In this document: piece after piece, positions 16,946 through 25,310 of the stretch | Position numbering within the stretch: the first letter of the stretch is position 1 | Layout: each line of letters opens with the position of its first letter | Source of the DNA: Paenisporosarcina macmurdoensis | GTDB taxonomy: Bacteria; Bacillota; Bacilli; Bacillales_A; Planococcaceae | Assembly: GCF_042658845.1 (NCBI RefSeq) | Contig: NZ_JBHSRI010000004.1 | Location: forward strand, 10,147 to 74,146 | Direction: 5' to 3' | Length of the DNA: 64,000 bases | The notes under the pieces: model-generated | Database searches by the model: none | The model's input: only the letters and a program-made list of their open reading frames with translations | What the model was told of the DNA's origin: nothing | Translations under genes and position numbers: made by a program

Positions 16946-17323
16946 TTATACTTCGCTCATTACCGCGTGAGTATTGCCTTCACCATCTTTGAAAAAGGCC
17001 ATCCAGATCTCGGTGTTACCCATTTTTCCAACCATATGTGGTTCATCAATAAAGTCTGCTCCGGCTTCCTTCATTGACATTACAGTTGAAGGTAATTTAT
17101 CTACTTTGAAATATAGGACTGAACTTGGGTGATCGAACTCTGCTTTCTCTGGCAGACTTAATAGTAATCGTGTTTCTCCACATTGGAAAAAGGCTAATCC
17201 GTTTGATTCAAAGAGTAAAGGTAACCCGATGACATCTTTGTAAAAAGAAACTGCGCGCGTCACGTCTTTTACATTCACGGCAATTTGCCCGATTGACTCA
17301 ATTGCTAGATTCTTCATATACAT
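16946..17323 (-). CDS. VOC family protein (glyoxalase-like)
   Basis: A 125-residue single-chain member of the vicinal-oxygen-chelate superfamily, with two beta-alpha-beta-beta-beta modules: IGQIAVNVKDVTRAVSFYKD and the C-terminal DGEGNTHAVMSEV. The module with the ending EGN usually supplies a metal-binding Glu or His. Substrate unknown; such proteins include lyases, dioxygenases and resistance proteins. GGAGGG precedes the start. It is divergent from a second VOC gene. Confidence 0.8.
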   Translation of the reverse strand: MYMKNLAIESIGQIAVNVKDVTRAVSFYKDVIGLPLLFESNGLAFFQCGETRLLLSLPEKAEFDHPSSVLYFKVDKLPSTVMSMKEAGADFIDEPHMVGKMGNTEIWMAFFKDGEGNTHAVMSEV

Positions 17324-17408
17324 AATCCCTCCAATTTCTCATTATTATTCTTTCGACAAAAAGGTTGGAACTCCTGCTATGGTATCCTTTAGAAAAAGGG
17401 GGATACGT

Positions 17409-17795
17409 ATGTTACATCACGTGGAAATGAACGTTTCGAATTTAAAGGAGTCACGAGAATTTTATGATTTTCTATTGCCGAAATTGGGCTATACACTTTA
17501 TCAAGAGTGGGAGAAAGGGGTTAGTTATAAATATGACGCCACTTATCTTGTGTTTGTTCAAACTGAAGAAAAGCATGGGGACACTGCGTATCATCGAGGA
17601 CGTACAGGTTTGAATCACTTAGCGTTTCATGGAGAGTCGCGTAAACATGTAGACGATTTAACGGAACAACTAATCAATCGTGGAATCACGATATTATATA
17701 AAGATCGTCATCCTTATGCTGGAGGAAGTCAGTATTATGCGGTATTTTTTGAGGATCCGGATCGTTTTAAATTAGAGATTGTTGCACCTGAATAA
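17409..17795 (+). CDS. VOC family protein
   Basis: A 128-residue VOC-fold protein. The first module starts MLHHVEMNVSNLKESREFYD and the second closes YAVFFEDPDRFKLEIVAP; the two outer metal-ligand positions are His and Glu, as in glyoxalase I-like enzymes. ATG 17409 follows GGGGGA, so the upstream in-frame ATG at 17379 is not used. Substrate unknown. It resembles the neighbouring VOC protein only at fold level. Confidence 0.82.
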   Translation: MLHHVEMNVSNLKESREFYDFLLPKLGYTLYQEWEKGVSYKYDATYLVFVQTEEKHGDTAYHRGRTGLNHLAFHGESRKHVDDLTEQLINRGITILYKDRHPYAGGSQYYAVFFEDPDRFKLEIVAPE

Positions 17796-17825
17796 AGGGT
17801 ATGAGTAGTAAAAGGGGTGAGGGAC

Positions 17826-18272
17826 ATGCCATTTGATTATGATTTGGATTTTGACAACCTGGACTTTCGGAAGCAGCCTGAATTGTACCGAGTAGGTCGC
17901 GGGGAACAAGGTGTTTTGTTAGTGGAACCTTATAAAAGTGAAATTCTGCCCTACTGGCGATTCAAAACACCAGATATCGCAAAAGAATCTTCAGAAAAGA
18001 TAATGGAGTTGTTCGAGGACTATCGGACAAAAGACGATTTTGTGGGAATGGATATGTCACGGAAATTTATTCAAATGGGCTATACACGCGCTCGCCGTTA
18101 CACCAATTATAAGGGTGGTCGGAAATATAACGAGGATGGGTCAACTAAGGAACGCGACATAGACCCCGTAAAAGAGAAATCAGCTGCCATTTTCAAAAAG
18201 AAATGGGACCAAATTCGTCAGGACGATGACTATTTGAAACGGAAAAAGAAACATCAAAAAGAATTTGGATAA
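17826..18272 (+). CDS. DUF4385 family protein
   Basis: A 148-residue soluble, highly charged protein. The stretches DFRKQPELYRVGRGEQGVL, EPYKSEILPYWRF and GYTRARRYTNYKGGRKY match the uncharacterised DUF4385 family, which occurs in bacteria and some phages. ATG 17826 is preferred because AAGGGGTGAGG lies just upstream; the GTG at 17817 falls inside that site. Function unknown. Confidence 0.75.
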   Translation: MPFDYDLDFDNLDFRKQPELYRVGRGEQGVLLVEPYKSEILPYWRFKTPDIAKESSEKIMELFEDYRTKDDFVGMDMSRKFIQMGYTRARRYTNYKGGRKYNEDGSTKERDIDPVKEKSAAIFKKKWDQIRQDDDYLKRKKKHQKEFG

Positions 18273-18332
18273 AAAAGCTGAATTAAGCATAATGAATGAC
18301 AAGAAGAAAAAAATTGATTCGGAGGAATCTCC

Positions 18333-18950
18333 ATGAATATTACGATTTTCGGTGCAACGGGGCGGGTAGGAAGTGAAGTTCTAAGACGTGCACTTAATGA
18401 TGGACTTCACGTAACGGCACTTGTGCGTACACCTTCAAAATTAGCGCCGCATCAAAACCTAACCATCCTTGAAGGGGATATTCGCGATGCTGCGATTGTA
18501 AATCATGCAATTGAAGGCGCGGATGCTGTGTTTAGTGCAATAGGTACCGACAAAACAACGACATTAACAGAGGCAATTCCGTTAATTATAGAAGCTATGA
18601 GTAAAGGAAACGTTAACCGAATCGTGACAATCGGCACGGCAGGGATTTTGCAAAGTCGAACCAATTCGGAACTATATCGTTTTCAATCTACAGAATCAAA
18701 ACGTCGCTTAACCTTTGCAGCTGAAGAGCATGCCAAAGTTTATGAACAACTTATGGCTACGGATTTAGAGTGGACGATTGTGTGTCCAACCTATTTACCA
18801 GATGGTGAAGCGACGGGAGAATGGCGTACAGAGTGCAACTTTTTACCGCTAGATGGCGTTGAGATATCAGTAGGTGATACAGCATTTTTTGCGTACAAAG
18901 AATTGCTAGACCCACAGTTTATTGCGTCACGAGTTGGTATTGCTTATTAA
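18333..18950 (+). CDS. NAD(P)-binding (NmrA/SDR-like) protein
   Basis: A 205-residue atypical short-chain dehydrogenase of the NAD(P)H-binding (PF13460) type. The dinucleotide site GATGRVGSEVLRRAL opens the protein, followed by LEGDIRD and a VNRIVTIGTAGIL strand. It lacks a classical YxxxK pair in the usual place, so it may be a redox sensor or a reductase of unknown substrate. GGAGGAA precedes ATG 18333. The next gene begins 13 bases after its stop, so the two are probably co-transcribed. Confidence 0.82.
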   Translation: MNITIFGATGRVGSEVLRRALNDGLHVTALVRTPSKLAPHQNLTILEGDIRDAAIVNHAIEGADAVFSAIGTDKTTTLTEAIPLIIEAMSKGNVNRIVTIGTAGILQSRTNSELYRFQSTESKRRLTFAAEEHAKVYEQLMATDLEWTIVCPTYLPDGEATGEWRTECNFLPLDGVEISVGDTAFFAYKELLDPQFIASRVGIAY

Positions 18951-18963
18951 AAAGGAGTTCCAT

Positions 18964-19776
18964 ATGTTTAGAAAATTAGTGAAATACGTATTCATCTTGG
19001 CTTGTTTGATTGTCTTTTTTTACGTCAATAATAATTGGCTTACTGTGTCCAACCACACGATGCAATCACCCGAGATTCCAACATCTTTTGATGGGTATCG
19101 TATCGTGCAAGTGTCGGATTTACATGATGCCACGTTCGGTGACAAGCAACAGCGTTTAGTAAACAAAATTCAACAAACGAAGCCGGATATGATTGTCATC
19201 ACAGGAGATATCATTGATAGCAACCGATACAATTTACAAAATAGTTTAGATCTCATTGATCAAATTGTGAAAATCAGCGATGTTTATTATGTAACAGGCA
19301 ATCATGAGGTTGCGACAAATGATGTGGAAAGAATTAAAGAAGAATTAATGGCTCGAGGTGTACGTGTTCTATCGAATGAAACCGCAACTGTTGAACGCGC
19401 TGGAGAAACCATCTCTTTAACCGGAATTGACGATCCATTAATGGGGGAAGTTGCTCCACAAATGATTGCCGATTCGCGTGTGCCGAGCGACGCATTTACC
19501 GTTCTTCTCGCCCATCGTCCGGAAGACTTTCAAGCATACGTAGATGCAGGGATAGATGTGACGTTTTCAGGCCATGCTCATGGTGGGCAGTTTCGCATAC
19601 CAGGTATCGGTGGACTTGTAGCACCAGGACAAGGTTATTTCCCGAAATATACGGCAGGCATTCATGAACAAGGACAATCGAAACTGGTAGTTAGCCGTGG
19701 CTTAGGAAATAGTATCATTCCAATTCGCTTATTCAACTTGCCAGAAATCGTCGTGGTCACGTTAAAGTCAAGCTAA
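18964..19776 (+). CDS. Membrane-anchored metallophosphoesterase, YkuE-like
   Basis: A calcineurin-type phosphoesterase of 270 residues. One N-terminal membrane segment (YVFILACLIVFFYV) places the catalytic domain outside. The metal-binding blocks are in order: VSDLHDATFG, ITGDIIDS, VTGNHEV, LLAHRPEDF and FSGHAHGGQ, with the family ending GGLVAPGQGYFPKYTAG. ATG 18964 follows AAGGAG. Relatives act on nucleotide- or lipid-linked phosphate; the substrate here is unknown. Confidence 0.87.
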   Translation: MFRKLVKYVFILACLIVFFYVNNNWLTVSNHTMQSPEIPTSFDGYRIVQVSDLHDATFGDKQQRLVNKIQQTKPDMIVITGDIIDSNRYNLQNSLDLIDQIVKISDVYYVTGNHEVATNDVERIKEELMARGVRVLSNETATVERAGETISLTGIDDPLMGEVAPQMIADSRVPSDAFTVLLAHRPEDFQAYVDAGIDVTFSGHAHGGQFRIPGIGGLVAPGQGYFPKYTAGIHEQGQSKLVVSRGLGNSIIPIRLFNLPEIVVVTLKSS

Positions 19777-19932
19777 CAAGGCTAACTCGGGTTCAACTAA
19801 TAGGAATCCGAAACCTACGGGCATAAATACGATCAAATGCACGAATAACTTTATACACAAATTAATGCGACTCAGGATTTTCATAATAAGTAAATAACAC
19901 CATATTAAAACCAACTCAAAGGGGAGATCTCA

Positions 19933-20430
19933 TTGTCAAACTCAATTACATTAAATCCATACGAACCTGATCATCAACAAGCGTTGCAATTTTATCCATT
20001 AACTCCAGAACAACTGGAATACACGGAGCATCCATTGGACTTACTGAAACATGATGGGCATTCGAGAACACCGGTCATTATTTTAGCTCGTAATCAAATC
20101 GCTGGTTTTTTTGTACTAGATGTTAGTGATGATCGTTACTGGTATACCGAAAACCCAAACTCAGTTCTCTTGAGAGGCTACTCGATTCATCCGGATTTTC
20201 AAGGTCAAGGTGTTGCTGAAGAGTCTATTCTTGAGCTACCTTCTTTCATCCATAAACATTTCCCTCAATTTGATGAAGTAGTTTTGGGTGTAAACGAACG
20301 CAATGAAGCAGCTAGACATGTCTATTTGAAAGCTGGATTTACAGACGAAGGACGACGTTATATGGGGCCAAAAGGTCAGCAATATGCCCTTCATTTATAT
20401 GTGCCAAACGAGGCTGAAGAAGCTAAATAA
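19933..20430 (+). CDS. GNAT family N-acetyltransferase
   Basis: A 165-residue acetyltransferase. The acetyl-CoA region SIHPDFQGQGVAEESI and the downstream NERNEAARHVYLKAGF are both clear. It starts with TTG 19933, preceded by AAGGGGAG. Substrate unknown. A hairpin (AATATCC/GGATATT, 20472-20496) follows the gene. Confidence 0.85.
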   Translation: MSNSITLNPYEPDHQQALQFYPLTPEQLEYTEHPLDLLKHDGHSRTPVIILARNQIAGFFVLDVSDDRYWYTENPNSVLLRGYSIHPDFQGQGVAEESILELPSFIHKHFPQFDEVVLGVNERNEAARHVYLKAGFTDEGRRYMGPKGQQYALHLYVPNEAEEAK

Positions 20431-20573
20431 GATCTTAATTAAGTGGAATAAAAAGGATTTAATATAAGCACAATATCCTGCAAATAGTCGGATATTTAGA
20501 TTTCCGAAAGAAGATATGGTAAGATGAAAAAACTAAATTTATGAAAGATCACAATGAAAGGGGTACGAATTCC

Positions 20574-20879
20574 ATGTATATTGTCCATTCTATGGTTCAT
20601 GTACCAAAAGGGAAGGCGGATGAGGTAATTGCTATTTACCAAAATCGTTCTCGCTTGGTGGATACATTTGAAGGATTTGAAGCCTTTCATTTGTTACAAA
20701 ATGATAAACGTCCTGAAGAGTTAACGGTTCATATGCAATGGGTCGACAAAGCGGCTTATATGAAATGGGTAACAAGTGAAGCATTCAAGCATGTGCATGA
20801 CTTGGAAAAGAATTACCCTGATCAAGAGCTTGCGGCGATCGTCCCTAAAGTATCCAAATACCAAGTGGTGGCTACATGA
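20574..20879 (+). CDS. Antibiotic biosynthesis monooxygenase/haem-degrading IsdG-like protein
   Basis: A 101-residue ferredoxin-like dimeric alpha-beta-barrel protein of the ABM/IsdG/HmoA type. The early MYIVHSMVHVPKGK, central WVDKAAYMKWVTSEAFKHVH and final beta strand fit the family; the Trp and His positions resemble the IsdG active site, though this is by eye. ATG 20574 follows AAAGGGG. It overlaps the next gene by four bases and heads a four-gene set that includes a B12-binding protein and a STAS protein. A haem or tetrapyrrole link is inferred. Confidence 0.78.
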   Translation: MYIVHSMVHVPKGKADEVIAIYQNRSRLVDTFEGFEAFHLLQNDKRPEELTVHMQWVDKAAYMKWVTSEAFKHVHDLEKNYPDQELAAIVPKVSKYQVVAT

Positions 20880-21220
20880 ATAAACAAGCGAGAGAAGTAG
20901 CGATTGAACAAGTAGTTGCAGAAATTTACGAAGCATACCCTGAAATTCTTGAACGATTTGGGGAGGCTGGGAAAGCCCGTTGTTATGAAGATAACCATCA
21001 TCACTTCGATCACTTAGAAACAGCGGCAAAGCTTGGACAACCTGAAGTTTTCACGAATTACGCGACGTGGTTGACGAACTTATTGACCGCACGGGGAATG
21101 AATAAAAATCATGTCATCGATAATTTTCAACGAATTCATGATGTGTTAGAAACTACCTTGGATACGGATGCGAAGGCTTTTCAAAAGCTTTTGAAACAAG
21201 GCATTCAAGCCATACAATGA
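20876..21220 (+). CDS. Helical protein associated with a cobalamin-binding sensor
   Basis: A 114-residue, almost all-helical soluble protein with a central HHH (YEDNHHHFDHLETA) and the stretch FTNYATWLTNLLTARGM. From memory, this last pattern resembles N-terminal helical domains fused to B12-binding domains in other bacteria; here it would be a separate protein next to the cobalamin-binding gene. It overlaps the monooxygenase gene (ATGA) and sits 30 bases before the B12 gene. The histidines could bind metal or haem. No function assigned. Confidence 0.65.
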   Translation: MNKQAREVAIEQVVAEIYEAYPEILERFGEAGKARCYEDNHHHFDHLETAAKLGQPEVFTNYATWLTNLLTARGMNKNHVIDNFQRIHDVLETTLDTDAKAFQKLLKQGIQAIQ

Positions 21221-21250
21221 AGAGTGAAATGAAAGACTGAGGTGAGTTAA

Positions 21251-21904
21251 ATGACCCCAAAGGATTTAGTAAATGCTTTTATTGAAGGGAAATCAGATGA
21301 AGCATTTGTACAAATAGAAAAGCTCTATAGTGGAGGATTGTCGGTTGCTTCTATCTATCAAAACTATGTTACAGAAGCTATGCAACTTATTGGTGTGATG
21401 TGGGAAGAAGATGAAATTTCTGTTGCCGATGAACATTTAGCTACTTCTACTTGTGATTTTGTATTAGCCAAATTTCATAGTAGGGTGAAAAAAATTCCGA
21501 TCACACCAATATCTAAAAAAGCTATGTTTTTTAGTGTGGAAAAAGAACAGCACTCTCTAGGCATGAAAATGGCCGCTCACTTATTTGAACAGGCAGGATG
21601 GGATGTTCGATTCATGGGGGCCAATTTGCCTCTAACTTATGCCGTAGATGCTGCAGAACGGTTTAAGCCCGATGTAATCGGTATTTCACTGACAATTATT
21701 CATCATTTGGAACAATTAAAGACGTACGTTGAGCAACTTGAAAGCATTCAAAGTAGGCCACAACTTCTTGTGGGAAGTCGATTGATTTCTTCATATGAGT
21801 TATCGGAATATGCATCTCCTGCTACACGCATGATTCGTAATTTTGAAGTATTGGACGAGTGGATGAAGGAATACGACGGGGTGATTCCACATGTTACCCA
21901 TTAA
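21251..21904 (+). CDS. Cobalamin-binding sensor protein with photoreceptor-like Wx9EH motif
   Basis: A 217-residue protein. Residues about 1-85 form a helical B12-cap domain containing W, nine residues, then EH (MWEEDEISVADEHLA), the signature of the CarH/LitR type adenosylcobalamin photoreceptors. Residues about 90-210 are the Rossmann-like B12-binding domain with EQHSLGMKMAAHLFEQAGW (ExHxxG, supplying the cobalt-ligand His), then GANLP. No DNA-binding or methyltransferase domain is fused. Its end overlaps the STAS protein gene by 14 bases, arguing that the two work together. A light- or B12-sensing role is inferred from the motifs. Confidence 0.82.
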   Translation: MTPKDLVNAFIEGKSDEAFVQIEKLYSGGLSVASIYQNYVTEAMQLIGVMWEEDEISVADEHLATSTCDFVLAKFHSRVKKIPITPISKKAMFFSVEKEQHSLGMKMAAHLFEQAGWDVRFMGANLPLTYAVDAAERFKPDVIGISLTIIHHLEQLKTYVEQLESIQSRPQLLVGSRLISSYELSEYASPATRMIRNFEVLDEWMKEYDGVIPHVTH

Positions 21905-22631
21905 TTCATTACCATTTCCAACGTTAATCGTTGATCGTATGCTACATATAAAGGGTATGTCTCCATCGGCGTTAAGGTTATTTGGGAGCGTTACACAATT
22001 CTCAGATATACTAGATGCGGGCAGCATACTAAAACGACAACGCTTGCTAGATGAAACACTTACCGAACCTATTGAAATGAATTTAAAAACGAACAAAGAT
22101 GAACAAGAACTGTTTGCGGTTTCCGTTACGTGGACTGGCGAAGAGGGAATCATTCAATGCTTTGGATTAGGTAAAAAAATAGAAAAAATCATGACGGCCG
22201 TTCAAGAACACCAAAATCGACTGGCACATGTTGATTTTGAGTTGTTATCACAAAAAGAAGTAGCTGAAAAACAACTTGTTCAAATTAAACAACTGTCGGC
22301 GCCCATTATTCCTCTTTCGAAACATGTAGCACTCGTTCCACTTTTTGGCCATTTGGATCAAGATTTAATTGTGAATACACAAGAACGGTTATCTGCAGAG
22401 TTATATGAGCGAAACTTTACGATTGTCGTGTTTGACTTCAATGGGATTGAGGTCATTACGGATTTTGGTATGAATCAATTTCAAGAGTTGATTGAAACAT
22501 TTCAAATTATGGGGATTCAACCGTATATAGTTGGGATTAAACCAAAACACACGGGATTATTAAAACATTATGAGCGTGGACTGACAACTTATTTGACGAC
22601 CTTACAAGAAGCGATCTCCTTATTAACATAA
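21891..22631 (+). CDS. RsbR-like PAS-STAS protein (stressosome-type)
   Basis: A 246-residue protein. The N-terminal ~100 residues look PAS-like (LPFPTLIVDRMLHIKGMS). A helical linker (about 105-145) leads to a C-terminal STAS domain (about 150-246): IVVFDFNGIEVITDFG, then GIQPYIVGIKPKHTGLL, the pattern of RsbR-type stressosome scaffold proteins. In a by-eye alignment the phosphorylatable Thr of the usual VDT is replaced by Asp (ITD). It overlaps the B12-binding gene. Probably passes a signal towards the sigma-B pathway; this is inferred. Confidence 0.78.
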   Translation: MLPINSLPFPTLIVDRMLHIKGMSPSALRLFGSVTQFSDILDAGSILKRQRLLDETLTEPIEMNLKTNKDEQELFAVSVTWTGEEGIIQCFGLGKKIEKIMTAVQEHQNRLAHVDFELLSQKEVAEKQLVQIKQLSAPIIPLSKHVALVPLFGHLDQDLIVNTQERLSAELYERNFTIVVFDFNGIEVITDFGMNQFQELIETFQIMGIQPYIVGIKPKHTGLLKHYERGLTTYLTTLQEAISLLT

Positions 22632-22670
22632 AAACAGTTGCCCTCATGTAAAGAGAGCAACTGTTTTGTC
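22631..22670 (+). terminator. Terminator of the B12/STAS operon
   Basis: AAAACAGTTGC pairs perfectly with GCAACTGTTTT around a 15-base loop. The A-run and T-run suggest it also serves csbD on the other strand. Confidence 0.82.
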
Positions 22671-22671
22671 A

Positions 22672-22863
22672 TTATTTATGGTCAGTGTGACGATCTTTTG
22701 TTTCGCCGATTTTTTCTTGTACTGTACCTTTAGCTTTATCGAACTTGCCTTCTGCTTGAAGTGACTTATTATCTGTTGCGTTACCAACTTGATCTTTTAC
22801 TTCACCTTTGGCTTTGTTCACTCCGCCTTTAAGTTTGTCTGAAAATCCATTATCGTTTGTCAT
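22672..22863 (-). CDS. csbD: CsbD family general stress protein
   Basis: A 63-residue hydrophilic protein made of short KGxxxxAKGEVKD-type repeats (FSDKLKGGVNKAKGEVKDQ, KFDKAKGTVQEKIG), the CsbD family pattern. In B. subtilis CsbD is a sigma-B-controlled stress protein of unknown activity. AGGAGG precedes the ATG at 22863, and a near-consensus sigma-B promoter lies upstream. It shares a terminator with the convergent B12/STAS operon. Confidence 0.9.
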   Translation of the reverse strand: MTNDNGFSDKLKGGVNKAKGEVKDQVGNATDNKSLQAEGKFDKAKGTVQEKIGETKDRHTDHK

Positions 22864-22898
22864 GTGAATTCCTCCTAATAATGTTAGTTAATTAGTAA

Positions 22899-22923
22899 GT
22901 ACCCGACTCAATCAGTTATAAAC
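22899..22923 (-). promoter_or_regulatory. Sigma-B promoter of csbD
   Basis: On the minus strand GTTTAT (22923-22918), 13 bases, GGGTAC (22904-22899), very close to the sigma-B consensus, with an expected start about 30 bases before the csbD ribosome binding site. Confidence 0.8.
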
Positions 22924-22949
22924 ACTCTATTTTGCAAAAGAGGATGCTC

Positions 22950-23681
22950 ATGGAATTCATTTGGTTATTTTTCATCGGTTTAATTGCGAATGTACTTGGA
23001 ACAATAGCAGGTGGTGGAGGCTTAATTAGTTTGCCCGCTATGCTACTGATGGGAATTCCTGTACACTCCGCGATTGGCGCGAATAAAGTCTCAAATACAA
23101 TAAGCTCTTTATCAAGTTTCATTGTTATCTACAAATACAAAGAAGTAACTGTTAAGGAAGCGTTAATCGTTATGCCCTTATGTTTAGGTGGGGGAATCAC
23201 AGGCGGCTTAATTGCTTCACTTCTTACTGAAAGTACGATGATTGTCATAGCCGTTGTATTACTTAGTTTTGCCTTACTCTCTTCGTTTTTAGGGTCAAGT
23301 GAATTTGATGGAAACCGTCCATTAGTGATCAATAAAAAAAGTGGGTTCAGTCTTTTTGGCATAGGCTTTTATGACGGTGTATTTGGTCCTGGCTCAGGTA
23401 CCTTAATGATGTATGTATTATCGCATCTTGGCATTTCATATATTCGTGCAGTTGGGCTGGCCAGAATCGCAATTTTCTCAAGTTGTTTTGGAGCCTCTAT
23501 CACATATATCGCAACTGGTAAAATCATGTGGGCGGTAACGATGGCGTTATTACTCGGATCAGTTAGTGGTGCTCAAATCGGGGTTCATCTTGCCCGTAAA
23601 TTAAAAAAAGAATACGTAAAGCCATTACTGAGAATTGTCACAATCGCACTACTCATTCAAATTGTGGTTACTAATTTATAG
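22950..23681 (+). CDS. TauE/SafE family sulfite exporter-like membrane protein
   Basis: A 243-residue membrane protein with about eight hydrophobic segments. Two related halves start with LIANVLGTIAGGGGLISLP and FGIGFYDGVFGPGSGTLMM, the glycine-rich motifs of TauE/SafE anion exporters. ATG 22950 follows AGAGG; an upstream TTG is unlikely. Substrate uncertain: sulfite, sulfonates or other organic anions. Divergent from csbD. Confidence 0.85.
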   Translation: MEFIWLFFIGLIANVLGTIAGGGGLISLPAMLLMGIPVHSAIGANKVSNTISSLSSFIVIYKYKEVTVKEALIVMPLCLGGGITGGLIASLLTESTMIVIAVVLLSFALLSSFLGSSEFDGNRPLVINKKSGFSLFGIGFYDGVFGPGSGTLMMYVLSHLGISYIRAVGLARIAIFSSCFGASITYIATGKIMWAVTMALLLGSVSGAQIGVHLARKLKKEYVKPLLRIVTIALLIQIVVTNL

Positions 23682-23737
23682 AAAATAAGTATAAATATTC
23701 TGTATAATAGAAAGAAAGAGTAGAAGAGGTGACGGTC

Positions 23738-24754
23738 GTGAAAAAATTCTTTGTTCTCGCATTTTGCGTTCTATTTATCAGTGGGTGTGGATTCCTTGAA
23801 CGAAAGACAACGGCGGAGCCAGAGTCTTTTAAAGAAGTGGCGACAAACCTAGAAATTCCTTGGTCTATTAATCAAGTGGGTGATGAATTTTACATATCAG
23901 AACGTGTCGGGACGATTGCCTACGTAAAAGAAGACGGCACTGTGGAACATCAAAAAGTGGAGTTTTCATCTCCTTTAGCAAAGGTTTCAGAAGCTGGTTT
24001 ACTTGGCTTTGTCTTAACACCTACATTCGAGGACACTAAAACAGCATTTGCTTACTACAATTATGACGATGGAAAAGGTCCATTTAATCGCATCGTAACT
24101 TTGCAGTTAGAAGGCAACGTCTGGAAAGAAATCGCTATCCATTTAGATAGCATCTCAACTGGTAATGTTCATCACGGAGGACGTCTCGAAATTGGTCCTG
24201 ATGGTTTGTTATATGCAACGATTGGAGATGCATCAAATCCGGATTTAGCTCAGGATCAGCAATCTAAAAATGGTAAAATTATTCGTTTAAATACCAACAA
24301 TGAATGGGAAACGGTCAGTCTGGGTCACCGCAACCCACAAGGACTCGCTTGGAATGAAGAGGGAGAATTATTTGCTTCAGAACATGGGCAATCTGCACAC
24401 GATGAAATCAACAAAATCGAAGAAGGCCAAAATTACGGTTGGCCATTAATCGAAGGAGACGAGGAGCGAGAAGGACTTGTACCACCGTTACTTCATTCTG
24501 GAGCGAACGACACGTGGGCACCTTCTGGTATGACGTTTCATAAAGGTAAGTTATATGTTGCCGCACTTCGAGGAGAAGGCATATTGGTCGTTAATTCTGA
24601 GACTGGCGAACTAGAAGATAAAATCACCGGTTTCGGACGAATACGGGATGTGTTTTCAAATGGTGAAGAACTATACTTCGTGTCAAATAATCGAGATGGC
24701 AGAGGAACTCCAGCAGCAGACGATGATAAACTTTACCAATATGTAGAAAAATAA
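23738..24754 (+). CDS. PQQ-dependent sugar dehydrogenase-like lipoprotein
   Basis: An exported 338-residue protein. The signal peptide ends in lipobox FISGCG, so it is membrane-anchored outside. The rest is a GSDH-type beta-propeller: NVHHGGRLEIGPDGLLYATIG, GHRNPQGLAW and NYGWPLIEGDE are family hallmarks, with the histidine of VHHGGR at the catalytic site. Relatives are soluble aldose dehydrogenases using PQQ, yet many Bacillales lack PQQ synthesis, so cofactor and substrate are uncertain. The GTG at 23738 follows AGAGGTGA. Confidence 0.83.
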   Translation: MKKFFVLAFCVLFISGCGFLERKTTAEPESFKEVATNLEIPWSINQVGDEFYISERVGTIAYVKEDGTVEHQKVEFSSPLAKVSEAGLLGFVLTPTFEDTKTAFAYYNYDDGKGPFNRIVTLQLEGNVWKEIAIHLDSISTGNVHHGGRLEIGPDGLLYATIGDASNPDLAQDQQSKNGKIIRLNTNNEWETVSLGHRNPQGLAWNEEGELFASEHGQSAHDEINKIEEGQNYGWPLIEGDEEREGLVPPLLHSGANDTWAPSGMTFHKGKLYVAALRGEGILVVNSETGELEDKITGFGRIRDVFSNGEELYFVSNNRDGRGTPAADDDKLYQYVEK

Positions 24755-24819
24755 CAACACATTCGTATGTTTAAGTGACGGGAGTGAAAGGAATACTTTC
24801 ATAAAGGAGCTGATTTCGA

Positions 24820-25230
24820 ATGAGTAAAAAACAAGCATTGAACATTTTAAACGAAAGTCGCATCGGCACAATGGCAACAGTGAAAAGTAATAAACCCCAT
24901 TCAAGGTATATGACTTTCTACAACGAAGATTTCACTCTATATACGCCAACGAATAAAAATACGCACAAAGTGGAAGATATTGAAGCAAATCCATACACCC
25001 ATATTTTAATCGGCTATGAAGGTGAAGGATTTGGTGATGCATTCCTAGAAATTGAAGGCCAAGTCACTGAAAGCACAGACGAAAGCTTAAAAGAAAAGAT
25101 TTGGAACGACCATATGAAAAACTGGTTTGAAGGACCAGATGACCCGAACTTAGTAATTCTGGTAGTAAAACCCTCATCAGTTCGACTGATGAATAAAAGT
25201 GGCCAACCACCCGAAACAATTGAATTTTAG
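24820..25230 (+). CDS. Pyridoxamine 5'-phosphate oxidase family protein
   Basis: A 136-residue flavin-binding split-barrel protein of the general-stress-protein-26 type. The N-terminus (ILNESRIGTMATVKSNKPH) and the strands YMTFYNEDFTLYTPT and IEANPYTHILIGY fit the family. It probably binds FMN, FAD or F420-like cofactor; no substrate is known. AAAGGAG precedes the ATG. A strong terminator follows, then phased array 5. Confidence 0.85.
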   Translation: MSKKQALNILNESRIGTMATVKSNKPHSRYMTFYNEDFTLYTPTNKNTHKVEDIEANPYTHILIGYEGEGFGDAFLEIEGQVTESTDESLKEKIWNDHMKNWFEGPDDPNLVILVVKPSSVRLMNKSGQPPETIEF

Positions 25231-25240
25231 TGTGTAAGAA

Positions 25241-25272
25241 AAGCTCGCTCTCAGTTGAGAGTGAGCTTTTTG
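25241..25272 (+). terminator. Terminator after the PPOX gene
   Basis: AAGCTCGCTCTC pairs with GAGAGTGAGCTT (one G-U) around a four-base loop, followed by TTTTTG. Confidence 0.85.
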
Positions 25273-25310
25273 TGTTTATGGACAGGACGAAGTGTCCGCC
25301 TCCAGGCGAA

